Position numbers and translations under genes: made by a program | Source of the DNA: Lachnospiraceae bacterium UBA3826 | Lineage (GTDB): Bacteria; Bacillota; Clostridia; Lachnospirales; Lachnospiraceae | DNA: 64,000 bases | Direction of reading: 5' to 3' | NCBI GenBank assembly: GCA_002393095.1 | Contig: DGII01000036.1 | Location: forward strand, 8,131 to 72,130 | Part shown: positions 17,364-25,417 of the stretch, piece by piece | Layout of the letters: every line of letters starts with the position of its first letter | Position numbering within the stretch: the first letter of the stretch is position 1 | The notes under the pieces: generated by a model | The model's database searches: none | What the model saw: only the letters and a program-made list of their open reading frames with translations | What the model was told of the DNA's origin: nothing

Positions 17364-18710
17364 CTATATGAATATCTGTCGTATCAGCTCTATCACGGGT
17401 TCCGGATACAAGCCTGTCATAACCGACAGCAGCGTCAGCGTCGCTATGGGCAGCGCCATCAGAAGTCCCGGTCTGTACCCCTTGATATCCTCTCCTGCAT
17501 GGCTAAGCCTGTATTCCTCTCCCGGAAAGAATCCGATGATAGTAAGCTTAAGCAGATAGCCTGCGGTTAGCAGCGCACTTATCAGAAGTATCACAGGCCC
17601 CAGATACGAGAATACCGGTATATCTGCAGACAGAGCTCCCGTTGCCAGATACCACTTGGATACGAATCCGCCTGTAGGCGGTATGCCGATAAGACCCAAG
17701 GCTACAATGGTATAGCATATCATGACAAAGGGCATCTTAAGCCCGATCCCGCGCATATCCTCAACCTTAACAGCCTTCGTATGATGTATGATCGCTCCTG
17801 CCGTAAGGAAAAGCGCCGCTTTGATAAAGGCGTGGGCCATTACATGCAGTATGGCTCCGGTCAGTGCATCGGATGAATAGCTGATGGAGCTTAAAGCGTT
17901 GTCACTATCGTATACACCGAAGCTTACTGATAGTCCGAAAAGGATATAAGACATCTGACTTACGGTGGAATATGCCAGACGCTTCTTAAGTACAGGCTCT
18001 CTGTAGGCAAGCACCGAGCCCATCAGTACCGTTACCAGCGAAAGGCTCATGAATGCCGTCTGTACCGGACTGCCCTTAAGATTGATCGAACCCAGTACAT
18101 ACCACAGACTTCTTATGATTCCTAAGACTCCGGCATTGACCACGCATGCCGAGAGTACTGCGGAAGCCGGTGCCGGTGCAACGGGATGGGCGGATGTAAG
18201 CCACGAATGCATAGGCCACATGCCTGCCTTGACTCCAAAGCCCAGGATAAGCGACATGGCTGTTATCATCAGTATGGTGCCGTGCTGCTCCCATGTGGCG
18301 GCATCCACGCTGCCTCCCATTATGAAATCCAGACTGCCTGCGAATCTGCCTAAGTTATATATGCCAAAAAGAGCAAAATAAGCCCCGAAGAGCGAGAAGA
18401 ACATATACTTAAGGGCGGCCATCTTAGCCTCCTTCGTCCTGTCATGGATGACAAGAGGCATCGATATAAGCGTTAAAAGCTCATAACACAGATAGAACGT
18501 CACAAGGTTCGAGGCTGCGCATAGCAGTATCTCAACAAGCATCGAAGCGGCAAAGAACACACCAAAGCTCTTCCTTCGCTCCTTACCCTTCATGTAATCG
18601 AGCGCAAATATCCCGGCGCATATGAAGATCACAAGGGTAAGTACCGCGAAGACCGCACCTAACGGGTCCATATGAAATTGAATAGGTAATCTGTCCATCA
18701 TATCCGTCAC
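17364..18710 (-). CDS. Mrp/complex I antiporter-like membrane subunit (second copy)
   Basis: A 448-residue antiporter-like subunit. It shows Glu in YLCYELLTLISMPLVIHD, Lys in GFGVKAGMWPMHSWLTSAHPVAPAPASAVLSA, and KKRLAYSTVSQMSYILFG. The YELLT membrane segment is shared with the copy at 15845-17308, indicating an in-operon duplication. The GTG start at 18710 overlaps the upstream stop by four bases (GTGA), so translation is coupled. It ends 55 bases before the next copy. Confidence 0.87.
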   Translation of the reverse strand: MTDMMDRLPIQFHMDPLGAVFAVLTLVIFICAGIFALDYMKGKERRKSFGVFFAASMLVEILLCAASNLVTFYLCYELLTLISMPLVIHDRTKEAKMAALKYMFFSLFGAYFALFGIYNLGRFAGSLDFIMGGSVDAATWEQHGTILMITAMSLILGFGVKAGMWPMHSWLTSAHPVAPAPASAVLSACVVNAGVLGIIRSLWYVLGSINLKGSPVQTAFMSLSLVTVLMGSVLAYREPVLKKRLAYSTVSQMSYILFGLSVSFGVYDSDNALSSISYSSDALTGAILHVMAHAFIKAALFLTAGAIIHHTKAVKVEDMRGIGLKMPFVMICYTIVALGLIGIPPTGGFVSKWYLATGALSADIPVFSYLGPVILLISALLTAGYLLKLTIIGFFPGEEYRLSHAGEDIKGYRPGLLMALPIATLTLLSVMTGLYPEPVIELIRQIFI

Positions 18711-20221
18711 GCAAACATATCAAGCCCCTGTCTGATAAGCTCCACTATCGGATCAGACATGACTCCGAGAATAACATTAAGTATCACGAAAGCACCAAGC
18801 ACCGCACTGTATAACGGCACACTCCGCATATGCACCTTCTCATAGCCCTCTCTTCTGAAATTCTCATCCTCCTCTACCGGCGTATATATCCTTATGACCG
18901 TCTTCATAAAGTATATGGCATTAAGGATGGTACTTATTCCAAGGACTATAAGCACCGGAAGCATCCTCACCGTAAGGTTGACCGCCGCCTCGGCAAAGAG
19001 CAGCTTGCTTATGAAGCCTGAGAATAGAGGCACACCCACCATGGACAGTGCCCCGACTGCAAAGGCTATTCCCGCCATTCTGTTACGGTAGGCACTTCCT
19101 GTAAGCGGACCGAACTTCCTGCTGCCGTCGGATACATCGGTAAGTCCTATGGCAGATATGAAAAGAAGTGATTTGGTCGCCGCATGGCTTAGCATATGGA
19201 ATATCGCAGCCACCATACCGAAGGCCGTACCCATTCCTATACCCATGAATATATATCCTATCTGTGCCACCGATGAGTAGGCGATCATTCGTCTTATATC
19301 ATTTTCCCTGATGGCGCTTACCGAACCGAATATCATGCCCGAGAGTCCGAATATGAACAACACATCTATGATGCCGCTGTTTTTGTATATCTCAAAGCCT
19401 ATTACTCTGTATATTATCTTGATAAGCAGGAATATATAGCCCTTGGACACAAGACTCGAAAGTATGGCGGCGCTTGATACGGTAGAGTATCCGTAAGCAT
19501 CCGGAAGCCATGCATGGAACGGGAAGAGCGCACATTTTATTGCAAGTCCCACGCTCATAAGCGCTATGGTGCACAGCAAGGGCTCCGGATAGTGTCCGGC
19601 ACTGACAAGCCCTTCCACGGATTCCTTGATATTGCTCATAAGCAGATGTCCCGTTATGTCATAGAGGATACATATTCCAAGCAGGATCATTCCCGAACCG
19701 ATAAGGCTCATGATCATATATCTGACCGCCGCCTCTATGGTACGTCCGTTCTCCCTGATCATTATCAGTCCGCATGCCGATATGGTATTGATCTCCACGA
19801 ATACATAAGCCGTGAAAAGGTCGTTGGTATATACCAGAGCAAGCAGTGAGCTTAACATCAGTCCCACAAGCACATAATACAGATTATGCTTACCTGTATT
19901 CACTTCATCATACAGCTTCTTGATACCGCCAAGCACCGACAGAAGCATCACTATGGAGAAGAAAAGTGCCATCCCCGCTTCCAGTATTCCCGCCCTTATC
20001 TCATTACCCCACGGTGCGGGAAAGTGTCCCATCATGAACACAAAGCTCTCTCTCGTTACGATAAGATTGCCCAGCAGCACGGCAGAAAGTCCTATGATTA
20101 CGGTTATCACCACAGCATTAAGTACTCTGGCCGCCTTACCCGGAAGCACCGAGCATACGGGTCCTGAGAACATTGCAAGCATTATTGAGAAGAAGGGGAA
20201 GTTACGCACAAAGCCCATCAT
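18707..20221 (-). CDS. Mrp/complex I antiporter-like membrane subunit (first copy, MrpD-like)
   Basis: A 504-residue subunit, the closest in place and pattern to MrpD: it follows the MrpC-like gene with a four-base ATGA overlap. Motifs are FTAYVFVEINTISACGL (membrane Glu), LAIKCALFPFHAWLPDAYGYSTVSSAAILSSLVSKG (two stretches, with the membrane Lys) and RRMIAYSSVAQIGYIFMGIG. The YGYSTVSS loop differs from the PVAPAPASA type of copies two and four, so the four paralogues fall into different subtypes. Confidence 0.88.
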   Translation of the reverse strand: MMGFVRNFPFFSIMLAMFSGPVCSVLPGKAARVLNAVVITVIIGLSAVLLGNLIVTRESFVFMMGHFPAPWGNEIRAGILEAGMALFFSIVMLLSVLGGIKKLYDEVNTGKHNLYYVLVGLMLSSLLALVYTNDLFTAYVFVEINTISACGLIMIRENGRTIEAAVRYMIMSLIGSGMILLGICILYDITGHLLMSNIKESVEGLVSAGHYPEPLLCTIALMSVGLAIKCALFPFHAWLPDAYGYSTVSSAAILSSLVSKGYIFLLIKIIYRVIGFEIYKNSGIIDVLFIFGLSGMIFGSVSAIRENDIRRMIAYSSVAQIGYIFMGIGMGTAFGMVAAIFHMLSHAATKSLLFISAIGLTDVSDGSRKFGPLTGSAYRNRMAGIAFAVGALSMVGVPLFSGFISKLLFAEAAVNLTVRMLPVLIVLGISTILNAIYFMKTVIRIYTPVEEDENFRREGYEKVHMRSVPLYSAVLGAFVILNVILGVMSDPIVELIRQGLDMFA

Positions 20222-20592
20222 AAGCCCTCCTTCTTAAGTCTTGTTGATATCTCGTCCAGATTAAGCGTCCTGTATCTTCTGTAAAGCCTTATGGTAAGCG
20301 AAAGCATAAGGGCGGACACTGACACCGACACCACGATTCCCGTAAGCACAAGTCCTGCGGGGATAGGGTTGATATATCTCTCCACCGAAGTCACTCCGTC
20401 CACCACTATAGGCACCGTCCTTCCGGTTATATATCCCTTCACCGCAAGGAAGAGGTATATGGATGAGTCCATGATATTAAGTCCTATTATCTTCTTGATA
20501 AGGTTCTTCTGGAGCAGCAGATTGGCAAAGCCCGTGGCAAAAAGCGCCATGGCGATGACTTCCGCATAATTGGAAAAGAAATTTGCACCCAT
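20218..20592 (-). CDS. mrpC: MrpC/MnhC (NuoK-like) antiporter subunit
   Basis: A 124-residue protein with three membrane helices, matching MrpC and NuoK. Recognisable features are FATGFANLLLQKNLIKKIIGLNIMDSSIYLFL in the first two helices (split: the GLNIMDSSIYLFL helix is diagnostic) and DPxPAGLVLTGIVVSVS-type third helix, here INPIPAGLVLTGIVVSVS. It is flanked by MrpB-like and MrpD-like genes in the standard order. A short insertion between helices two and three (TVPIVVDGVTSVERY) is present. Confidence 0.88.
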   Translation of the reverse strand: MGANFFSNYAEVIAMALFATGFANLLLQKNLIKKIIGLNIMDSSIYLFLAVKGYITGRTVPIVVDGVTSVERYINPIPAGLVLTGIVVSVSVSALMLSLTIRLYRRYRTLNLDEISTRLKKEGL

Positions 20593-20593
20593 G

Positions 20594-21559
20594 TTAAAAA
20601 TCTCCCTTCCTGAACATCACATAGAACGTATACATGGTGCATGCCACCACAAGTCCCACGCATATATTAAGTATCAGTATAAGTCCGCTTGAAAGTATGG
20701 CCCCCGCGGTTCCAAGGGGTATATGACTGTCTAAGTGATTGGCACCGCAGTAGAAGGAATATGCCTTACACAGACAGTATGTAGTCAGGGCAAAAAAGCT
20801 TATCCACTTATATGTCTTCTCAGTGAAGAACCTCTCAGTCTTCATAAAGCCAAAGGCATTGAGATAGAGTATCAGTCCCGCACCTATTATGGCACCTCCT
20901 GAGAATCCGCCTCCCGGAGACAGGTGTCCGTTAAGTATCACATATATACCGAATACGATTATGATAGGCACCAGGAATTTAGCCACAGTCTGCAATATCA
21001 CATCATTCTTGGGCTCATATATGCGGTCACTTGATTCTTCCTTGTCCTTCTCATCCTTCTTATTGTGACGAAGAAGTATGAGCACCGTTATCGTTGCCAC
21101 GAAGAGCACGTTGGATTCACCGAAGGTATCGAACGCCCTGTAATCAAGTATCATACCCGTCACGATATTGACAGCGCCCGTCTCCTCCAAGCCCTTCTCT
21201 ATATACCTTGCCGGCACCTCATTATTGGTGGGTCTGTCGGCCGCTCCGACCTTAGGTAAGAATGATACGCTGTATATTAAGAGTGCGCCCAGTATGATGC
21301 AGAAAAGCACCGCAACCACTCTGTAGCAACGGTTAAAAAACCTAAGCAGCTTATTGGAGCTTTCATCATAAGCCTTCTCCTTGGCCAACTGCTTATCCTT
21401 CATTCGCTCTATCAGATCGGATTCATCCTCCATGGGAATGAGTAAAGACATGTCCATCTTAGTCTCATCCGGATAGTATTCATCCTCACCCTTAAGCCAT
21501 TTGAAAAAACGATATGCTTTTGTCTTACTGTATTCTTCGTCGCTTTTACGCCTGCTCAT
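20594..21559 (-). CDS. mrpB: Fusion of MrpA C-terminal (MbhE-like) segment with MrpB
   Basis: A 321-residue membrane protein. The first 75 residues are soluble and charged and I do not recognise them. Then comes one helix and the segment VNIVTGMILDYRAFDTFGES, which matches the MrpA C-terminal/MbhE pattern. After a charged linker, residues about 185-318 match MrpB, with LNGHLSPGGGFSGGAIIGAG and four helices. In Bacillus Mrp these pieces sit in MrpA and MrpB separately. It overlaps the upstream DUF4040 gene by 14 bases and ends one base before the mrpC start. Confidence 0.86.
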   Translation of the reverse strand: MSRRKSDEEYSKTKAYRFFKWLKGEDEYYPDETKMDMSLLIPMEDESDLIERMKDKQLAKEKAYDESSNKLLRFFNRCYRVVAVLFCIILGALLIYSVSFLPKVGAADRPTNNEVPARYIEKGLEETGAVNIVTGMILDYRAFDTFGESNVLFVATITVLILLRHNKKDEKDKEESSDRIYEPKNDVILQTVAKFLVPIIIVFGIYVILNGHLSPGGGFSGGAIIGAGLILYLNAFGFMKTERFFTEKTYKWISFFALTTYCLCKAYSFYCGANHLDSHIPLGTAGAILSSGLILILNICVGLVVACTMYTFYVMFRKGDF

Positions 21560-21857
21560 CGAGTCCGTCCACCTTTTCGGTATTGATATCCATATCCGAC
21601 AATTCCTTTGTTCCCTCTTCTATGTTGATCGCATGTATCTTCTTAAGTGTCACGAAGAAGAGCACACTGGTAACACCTGCTCCCACGGCCGCTTCCGTGA
21701 TGGCAAGATCCGGAGATTCCAGCGTTACCCATATGATAGACATGATAAGTGAGAATGACATATATATAAGGATGGCATTAAGCAGATCCTTGGTCACGCT
21801 CACGCTCACAGCACATACAAGCAGAAAAACAAGCAATATTATCTGTAAAGTATTCAT
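21546..21857 (-). CDS. DUF4040 subunit (MbhD-like, equals MrpA C-terminal domain)
   Basis: A 103-residue, three-helix membrane protein. The segment SPDLAITEAAVGAGVTSVLFFVTL is the family hallmark (quoted in part: LAITEAAVGAG), found in MbhD of archaeal membrane hydrogenases and in the C-terminal part of MrpA. Here it is a separate gene, as in Mbh/Mbs clusters, showing that MrpA is split in this operon. The last 25 residues are acidic and probably cytoplasmic. Overlaps: four bases with the upstream mrpG-like gene, 14 with the downstream one. Confidence 0.87.
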   Translation of the reverse strand: MNTLQIILLVFLLVCAVSVSVTKDLLNAILIYMSFSLIMSIIWVTLESPDLAITEAAVGAGVTSVLFFVTLKKIHAINIEEGTKELSDMDINTEKVDGLDEQA

Positions 21858-22228
21858 AGTTCTTCCTTTTTTTCCGATGCTTTATCATACTCAGCCTCAA
21901 GTATGCTCACATCCTCATACACCGTAGCTCTCTTATCTATATCCTCATTGGTAGTCACCTCAAGTCTGGCTAACAGATGTGAGGCCACCGGAGATGAGAA
22001 CCACAGGAATACCACTATAAGCACTATCTTAAGTGTAGTCATGTTAAGTCCCGAAAAGATCATAAGGCCCACAAGGGACAGGCTTATACCAAGAGTGTCG
22101 CCCATGGCTGCCGCCTGCATACGGTTAAGAACGTAATTCATATGGAATACCCCATAGAGCTCCACCGTGAAGATGATAAGCCCCGCAAGCAGGAAGGCCG
22201 CTCCGATCACAAGTCGTATCCATTCCAT
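21854..22228 (-). CDS. mrpG: MrpG/MnhG antiporter subunit
   Basis: A 124-residue protein with three membrane helices. MrpG marks are the N-terminal helix LVIGAAFLLAGLIIFTVELYGVFHM, then RMQAAAMGDTLGISLSLVG, and FLWFSSPVASHLLARL close to the end of the domain (the usual wording is TxPVAAHxLARAA). An acidic tail of about 30 residues follows. ATG at 22228 has AGGAGG six bases upstream; the longer frame to 22273 overlaps mrpF and is rejected. Confidence 0.9.
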   Translation of the reverse strand: MEWIRLVIGAAFLLAGLIIFTVELYGVFHMNYVLNRMQAAAMGDTLGISLSLVGLMIFSGLNMTTLKIVLIVVFLWFSSPVASHLLARLEVTTNEDIDKRATVYEDVSILEAEYDKASEKKEEL

Positions 22229-22229
22229 G

Positions 22230-22544
22230 TTAATCCTCCTCCTTCTTTTTCCTTGCCGCTTTTCTCTCTTCATATATTCCTATATATACCTTGGTGATGA
22301 CCACAACGGCTATAAAGCTTATCATGGCATAGATAAGCGATATGTCCACAAGATAATCCTCCTTAAGCAGAAGGGCGAGGGCTGTCATTATGACCATTAC
22401 CATGGTTCCCATCATATTAACGGCCACTATCCTGTCCGCTATGCGCGGCCCTCTTATCGCCCTTATCAAGCAGGCAAAAAGCGCCAAGGCCAAGATCACT
22501 ATGACGAACATATATATGGCTCTGTATGCTGTATCTATACTCAT
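22230..22544 (-). CDS. mrpF: MrpF/MnhF antiporter subunit
   Basis: A 104-residue protein with three helices. The motif IRAIRGPRIADRIVAVNMMGT corresponds to the MrpF signature (RxxxGPTxxDRVxAxN), and DISLIYAMISFIAVV to its third helix. The C-terminus is strongly basic (ERKAARKKKEED). Start ATG at 22544 has AAAGGA six bases upstream. It lies 15 bases after mrpE and one base before mrpG. Confidence 0.9.
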   Translation of the reverse strand: MSIDTAYRAIYMFVIVILALALFACLIRAIRGPRIADRIVAVNMMGTMVMVIMTALALLLKEDYLVDISLIYAMISFIAVVVITKVYIGIYEERKAARKKKEED

Positions 22545-22559
22545 ACTGCTTCCTTTCAC

Positions 22560-23084
22560 TCAGTCCTTGTCCGCAGACTCATTCTTCTGCGCTATCATAT
22601 CAAAGCCGCCGAACTGCTTCTCCCACCTGTCCTCGAATTCGTGCAGCATCACACAGAATACCGAATCCTTTATTCCCAGGGCGAGACTTTTATCAAGGCA
22701 GTGCACCTTGAATCTGTTGCCCTCAACGGATACAGTTATCGTACCCGGAGTAAGCGTTATGCTGTTGGCTAACATCATCCTGGCCGAATCCGTCTTAAGA
22801 TCTGTTACAAAGCTTACAACGGCAGGCTCCACATCATATCTTGAGCTCATGATCATCCTTATGACCGAGAAGTTGGCCTTGACGATCTCCACTATAAGCA
22901 CGGCGAAGTACTTCACAAAAAGACCCGCATTACGTGCCGCAAAAATGTCTATCCTTGGAGAATAATCAAGAAAATGACAGATGAACCAATATACGCATCC
23001 GCAGATGACCAGCCCGAAAAGCGCGATCTCTGTCGTGAGCTTTCCGTTAAAGATTACCCATACGAAGAATAAAAATAAAAACAT
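22560..23084 (-). CDS. mrpE: MrpE/MnhE antiporter subunit
   Basis: First gene of the antiporter operon, 174 residues. Two N-terminal helices are followed by a soluble domain with the MrpE motif ANSITLTPGTITVSVEGNRFKVHCLD, quoted here as key residues NSITLTPGT near 114-122. ATG at 23084; the ribosome site is weak (AGG about 13 bases upstream). It faces the dut promoter across a 131-base divergent gap (23085-23215). Confidence 0.9.
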   Translation of the reverse strand: MFLFLFFVWVIFNGKLTTEIALFGLVICGCVYWFICHFLDYSPRIDIFAARNAGLFVKYFAVLIVEIVKANFSVIRMIMSSRYDVEPAVVSFVTDLKTDSARMMLANSITLTPGTITVSVEGNRFKVHCLDKSLALGIKDSVFCVMLHEFEDRWEKQFGGFDMIAQKNESADKD

Positions 23085-23133
23085 TTATGATTTCTACCTA
23101 TTATTTATGAACAAATATATTTACAAAGCAATA

Positions 23134-23162
23134 TTGACATTGTACACCTTATTTTTTAAAAT
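23134..23162 (+). promoter_or_regulatory. Sigma-A promoter of dut and the Dlt-like operon
   Basis: TTGACA at 23134-23139, 17 bases, TAAAAT at 23157-23162, a near-consensus vegetative promoter 54 bases before the dut ATG. No other good promoter is seen before 29929, so it may serve the whole dut-to-asnB operon. The direct repeat AAGTATACAAA / AGGTATACAAA in the leader could be an operator but this is not established. Confidence 0.82.
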
Positions 23163-23215
23163 GCAAGTTGCAAGTATACAAAAAAGCAAAAGGTATACAA
23201 AGGGAGCGTAAAACA

Positions 23216-23650
23216 ATGGAAAAGATAAGGATAAAGTATTTCACCGATAAGATCGAAAAGCTTGCGTATATAGACGGCAAGTCCGACTGGATAGATCTTC
23301 GCGCCGCCGAGGATATATATCTGAAGGAAGGCGAATGGAGGCTTATCCCCTTAGGAGTAGCCATGGAGCTTCCCAAGGGATATGAGGCCCATATAGTACC
23401 CAGAAGCTCTACATACAAGAACTTCGGGATCATCCAGACCAATCATCAGGGTGTGGTGGACTGCTCATACTGCGGAGACAATGACCAGTGGTACATGCCG
23501 GTGCTTGCCATGAGAGACACTCACATAAGCTTAAATGACAGGATATGTCAGTTCCGTATAATGGAGAACCAGCCCAAGCTCGAATTCGATGAGGTTACTC
23601 ACCTTGAAGGCGCGGACAGAGGCGGCTTCGGCTCCACGGGCAGACAGTAA
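23216..23650 (+). CDS. dut: dUTP diphosphatase (dUTPase)
   Basis: Hydrolyses dUTP to dUMP and pyrophosphate, keeping uracil out of DNA. The 144-residue product has the trimeric dUTPase motifs: [38 protein letters not shown] (motif 3, uracil pocket with catalytic Asp), DRICQFRI and the C-terminal RGGFGSTGR arm. ATG at 23216 with GGGAGCG upstream is preferred over an upstream extension that runs into the promoter. It lies nine bases before the adenylation gene and is the first gene of that operon, an odd partner for envelope genes and perhaps only a promoter donor. Confidence 0.92.
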   Translation: MEKIRIKYFTDKIEKLAYIDGKSDWIDLRAAEDIYLKEGEWRLIPLGVAMELPKGYEAHIVPRSSTYKNFGIIQTNHQGVVDCSYCGDNDQWYMPVLAMRDTHISLNDRICQFRIMENQPKLEFDEVTHLEGADRGGFGSTGRQ

Positions 23651-23659
23651 GGAGCGCCT

Positions 23660-25174
23660 ATGCATAACAATGTGACAGATTATCTTAATTCCATAGTGAA
23701 GAGCAAGCCTCACAAGGTTGCCTACAGCGACGGTACAGACTCTCTTACCTTCATGGACGTATATAACATAAGCGGTGCAATAGGCACATATATCGCAGGA
23801 AGAGGTATATATAAGAAGCCCGTTGTAGTCTTCATGAGCAAATCCCCCGCAGAGGTGGCCACCTTCTTAGGTGTTGTATCGGCAGGCTGCTATTATGTGC
23901 CCATAGATGAAGAGATGCCATCCGAGAGGATACGCCTTATCCTTGACAATGTCTCATCTCCTCTTATTATATGCGACAGCCTGACAGCAGAGGTCGCAGA
24001 AGGCTTTAAGAAGAATGACACCGATGTCATATTATATGACGATATCCGTTCAACTCTCCGTAATGACAGCGTGCTTAATGACATTCATGACAGAGCAATT
24101 GATACAGACCCCATATATATAGTATTCACCTCAGGCTCGACAGGCGTTCCCAAGGGTGTAGCGGCTTGCCACCGCTCGGTGATAGACTATATCGAGCAGC
24201 TATCGGAGGTGCTGTCCTTTAGCGAGGATACTGTATTCGGCAATCAGTCTCCCCTGTACTTCGATGCCTGTCTTAAGGAACTGTATCCCACTCTTAAGTT
24301 CGGTGCCACGGATTATCTCATACCCAAGCAGCTATTCTCTACTCCCTATAAGCTTGTGGAATTTCTGAATGAGCACAGGATCAATACCATATGCTGGGTA
24401 GTATCCGCACTCACAATGGTGAGCGCATTCGATACCTTCGATGATATCAAGCCTGAGTATCTTCATACTATAGCCTTCGGAAGCGAGGTCTTCCCTGTCA
24501 AGCAGTTCAGGATATGGAGAGATACCCTTCCCAATGCTACCTTCACTAACCTCTACGGTCCCACCGAAGGAACGGGAATGTGCTGCTATTACAGGGTGAA
24601 CAGAGACTTTGAAGAGGGCGATTCCATCCCTATCGGCAGACCCTTTGACAACAGGGAGATACTGCTTATCAAGGATGACGATACTCTTGCAGGTGACGGC
24701 GAAGAGGGCGAGATCTGCATTAGAGGAACCTCGGTTACTCTCGGATACTATAACGACCCCGAAAGGACAGCCGCAGTATTCACTCAGAACCCGCTTAATA
24801 CCGCCTACCCTGAGATAATATACAGAACCGGAGATATAGGCAGATACAATGAGCTCGGCGAGCTTATATACATATCCCGTAAGGATTATCAGATCAAGCA
24901 CATGGGCCACAGGGTGGAGCTTGGCGAGATAGAAGCTGACGTGGATGCACTGGATGTCATAAGGATGGCGGCCTGCATATATGACAATGACAAAAAGCTC
25001 ATTATACTGTATTATATAGGAGATATAGAGGCAGCAGAGCTTAATAAGCTGCTTAAGGACAAACTGCCAAGGTATATGCTGCCCGGCAGGACATATAAGC
25101 TTGACAGCATGCCCTTTACCGGCAACGGCAAGATAGATCGTGTTACACTTAAGAAGATGTACAAGGAGGCATAA
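23660..25174 (+). CDS. DltA-like amino-acid adenylation enzyme
   Basis: ANL-family ligase that should activate an amino acid as adenylate and load the carrier protein of the next gene. Length, 504 residues, equals DltA. Motifs: FTSGSTGVPKGVAACHRS (A3, near 156), FDACLKELYPTL with the Asp that binds the amino group, NLYGPTEGTG (A5), YRTGDIGRY (A7), IKHMGHRVELGEIE (A8) and NGKIDR with the catalytic Lys (A10). In DltA a Cys in the FCGEVLP loop selects D-alanine; the equivalent here reads FGSEVFP, so that Cys is Gly. The substrate may therefore be another or larger amino acid. ATG at 23660 has GGAG seven bases upstream. Confidence 0.85.
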   Translation: MHNNVTDYLNSIVKSKPHKVAYSDGTDSLTFMDVYNISGAIGTYIAGRGIYKKPVVVFMSKSPAEVATFLGVVSAGCYYVPIDEEMPSERIRLILDNVSSPLIICDSLTAEVAEGFKKNDTDVILYDDIRSTLRNDSVLNDIHDRAIDTDPIYIVFTSGSTGVPKGVAACHRSVIDYIEQLSEVLSFSEDTVFGNQSPLYFDACLKELYPTLKFGATDYLIPKQLFSTPYKLVEFLNEHRINTICWVVSALTMVSAFDTFDDIKPEYLHTIAFGSEVFPVKQFRIWRDTLPNATFTNLYGPTEGTGMCCYYRVNRDFEEGDSIPIGRPFDNREILLIKDDDTLAGDGEEGEICIRGTSVTLGYYNDPERTAAVFTQNPLNTAYPEIIYRTGDIGRYNELGELIYISRKDYQIKHMGHRVELGEIEADVDALDVIRMAACIYDNDKKLIILYYIGDIEAAELNKLLKDKLPRYMLPGRTYKLDSMPFTGNGKIDRVTLKKMYKEA

Positions 25175-25177
25175 GCA

Positions 25178-25405
25178 ATGGAAGAATTAATGGAGATACT
25201 TACATCCCTTCACCCGGATGTTGATTTTGACAAAGAGGAGCATCTGATAGATGACAAGATCCTTGACTCAATGGATATAGTAAGGCTTGTGACCGAGCTT
25301 ACGGACAAGTTCGATATTAAGATCAAGGCCAAGGATATTATCCCTGAGAACTTCAATTCCGCTAAGGCGATCGGTGCACTGATAGACAGGATCAATGAAG
25401 AATGA
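25178..25405 (+). CDS. DltC-like acyl/peptidyl carrier protein
   Basis: A 75-residue carrier protein with helical acidic sequence and the phosphopantetheine site in LDSMDIVRLV (Ser near 31). It should hold the amino acid activated by the upstream ligase as a thioester for transfer by the MBOAT protein. It starts three bases after the ligase stop with AGGAGG about eight bases upstream, and the MBOAT gene starts 12 bases after its end. Size and context match DltC, though the attached residue is unknown. Confidence 0.86.
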   Translation: MEELMEILTSLHPDVDFDKEEHLIDDKILDSMDIVRLVTELTDKFDIKIKAKDIIPENFNSAKAIGALIDRINEE

Positions 25406-25417
25406 TGAGGTGTTAAG

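Noticed and set aside
21854..22273. Longer MrpG start with a basic N-terminal extension
   Set aside because: The extension overlaps mrpF and reads through its coding end; ATG at 22228 has an ideal ribosome site.
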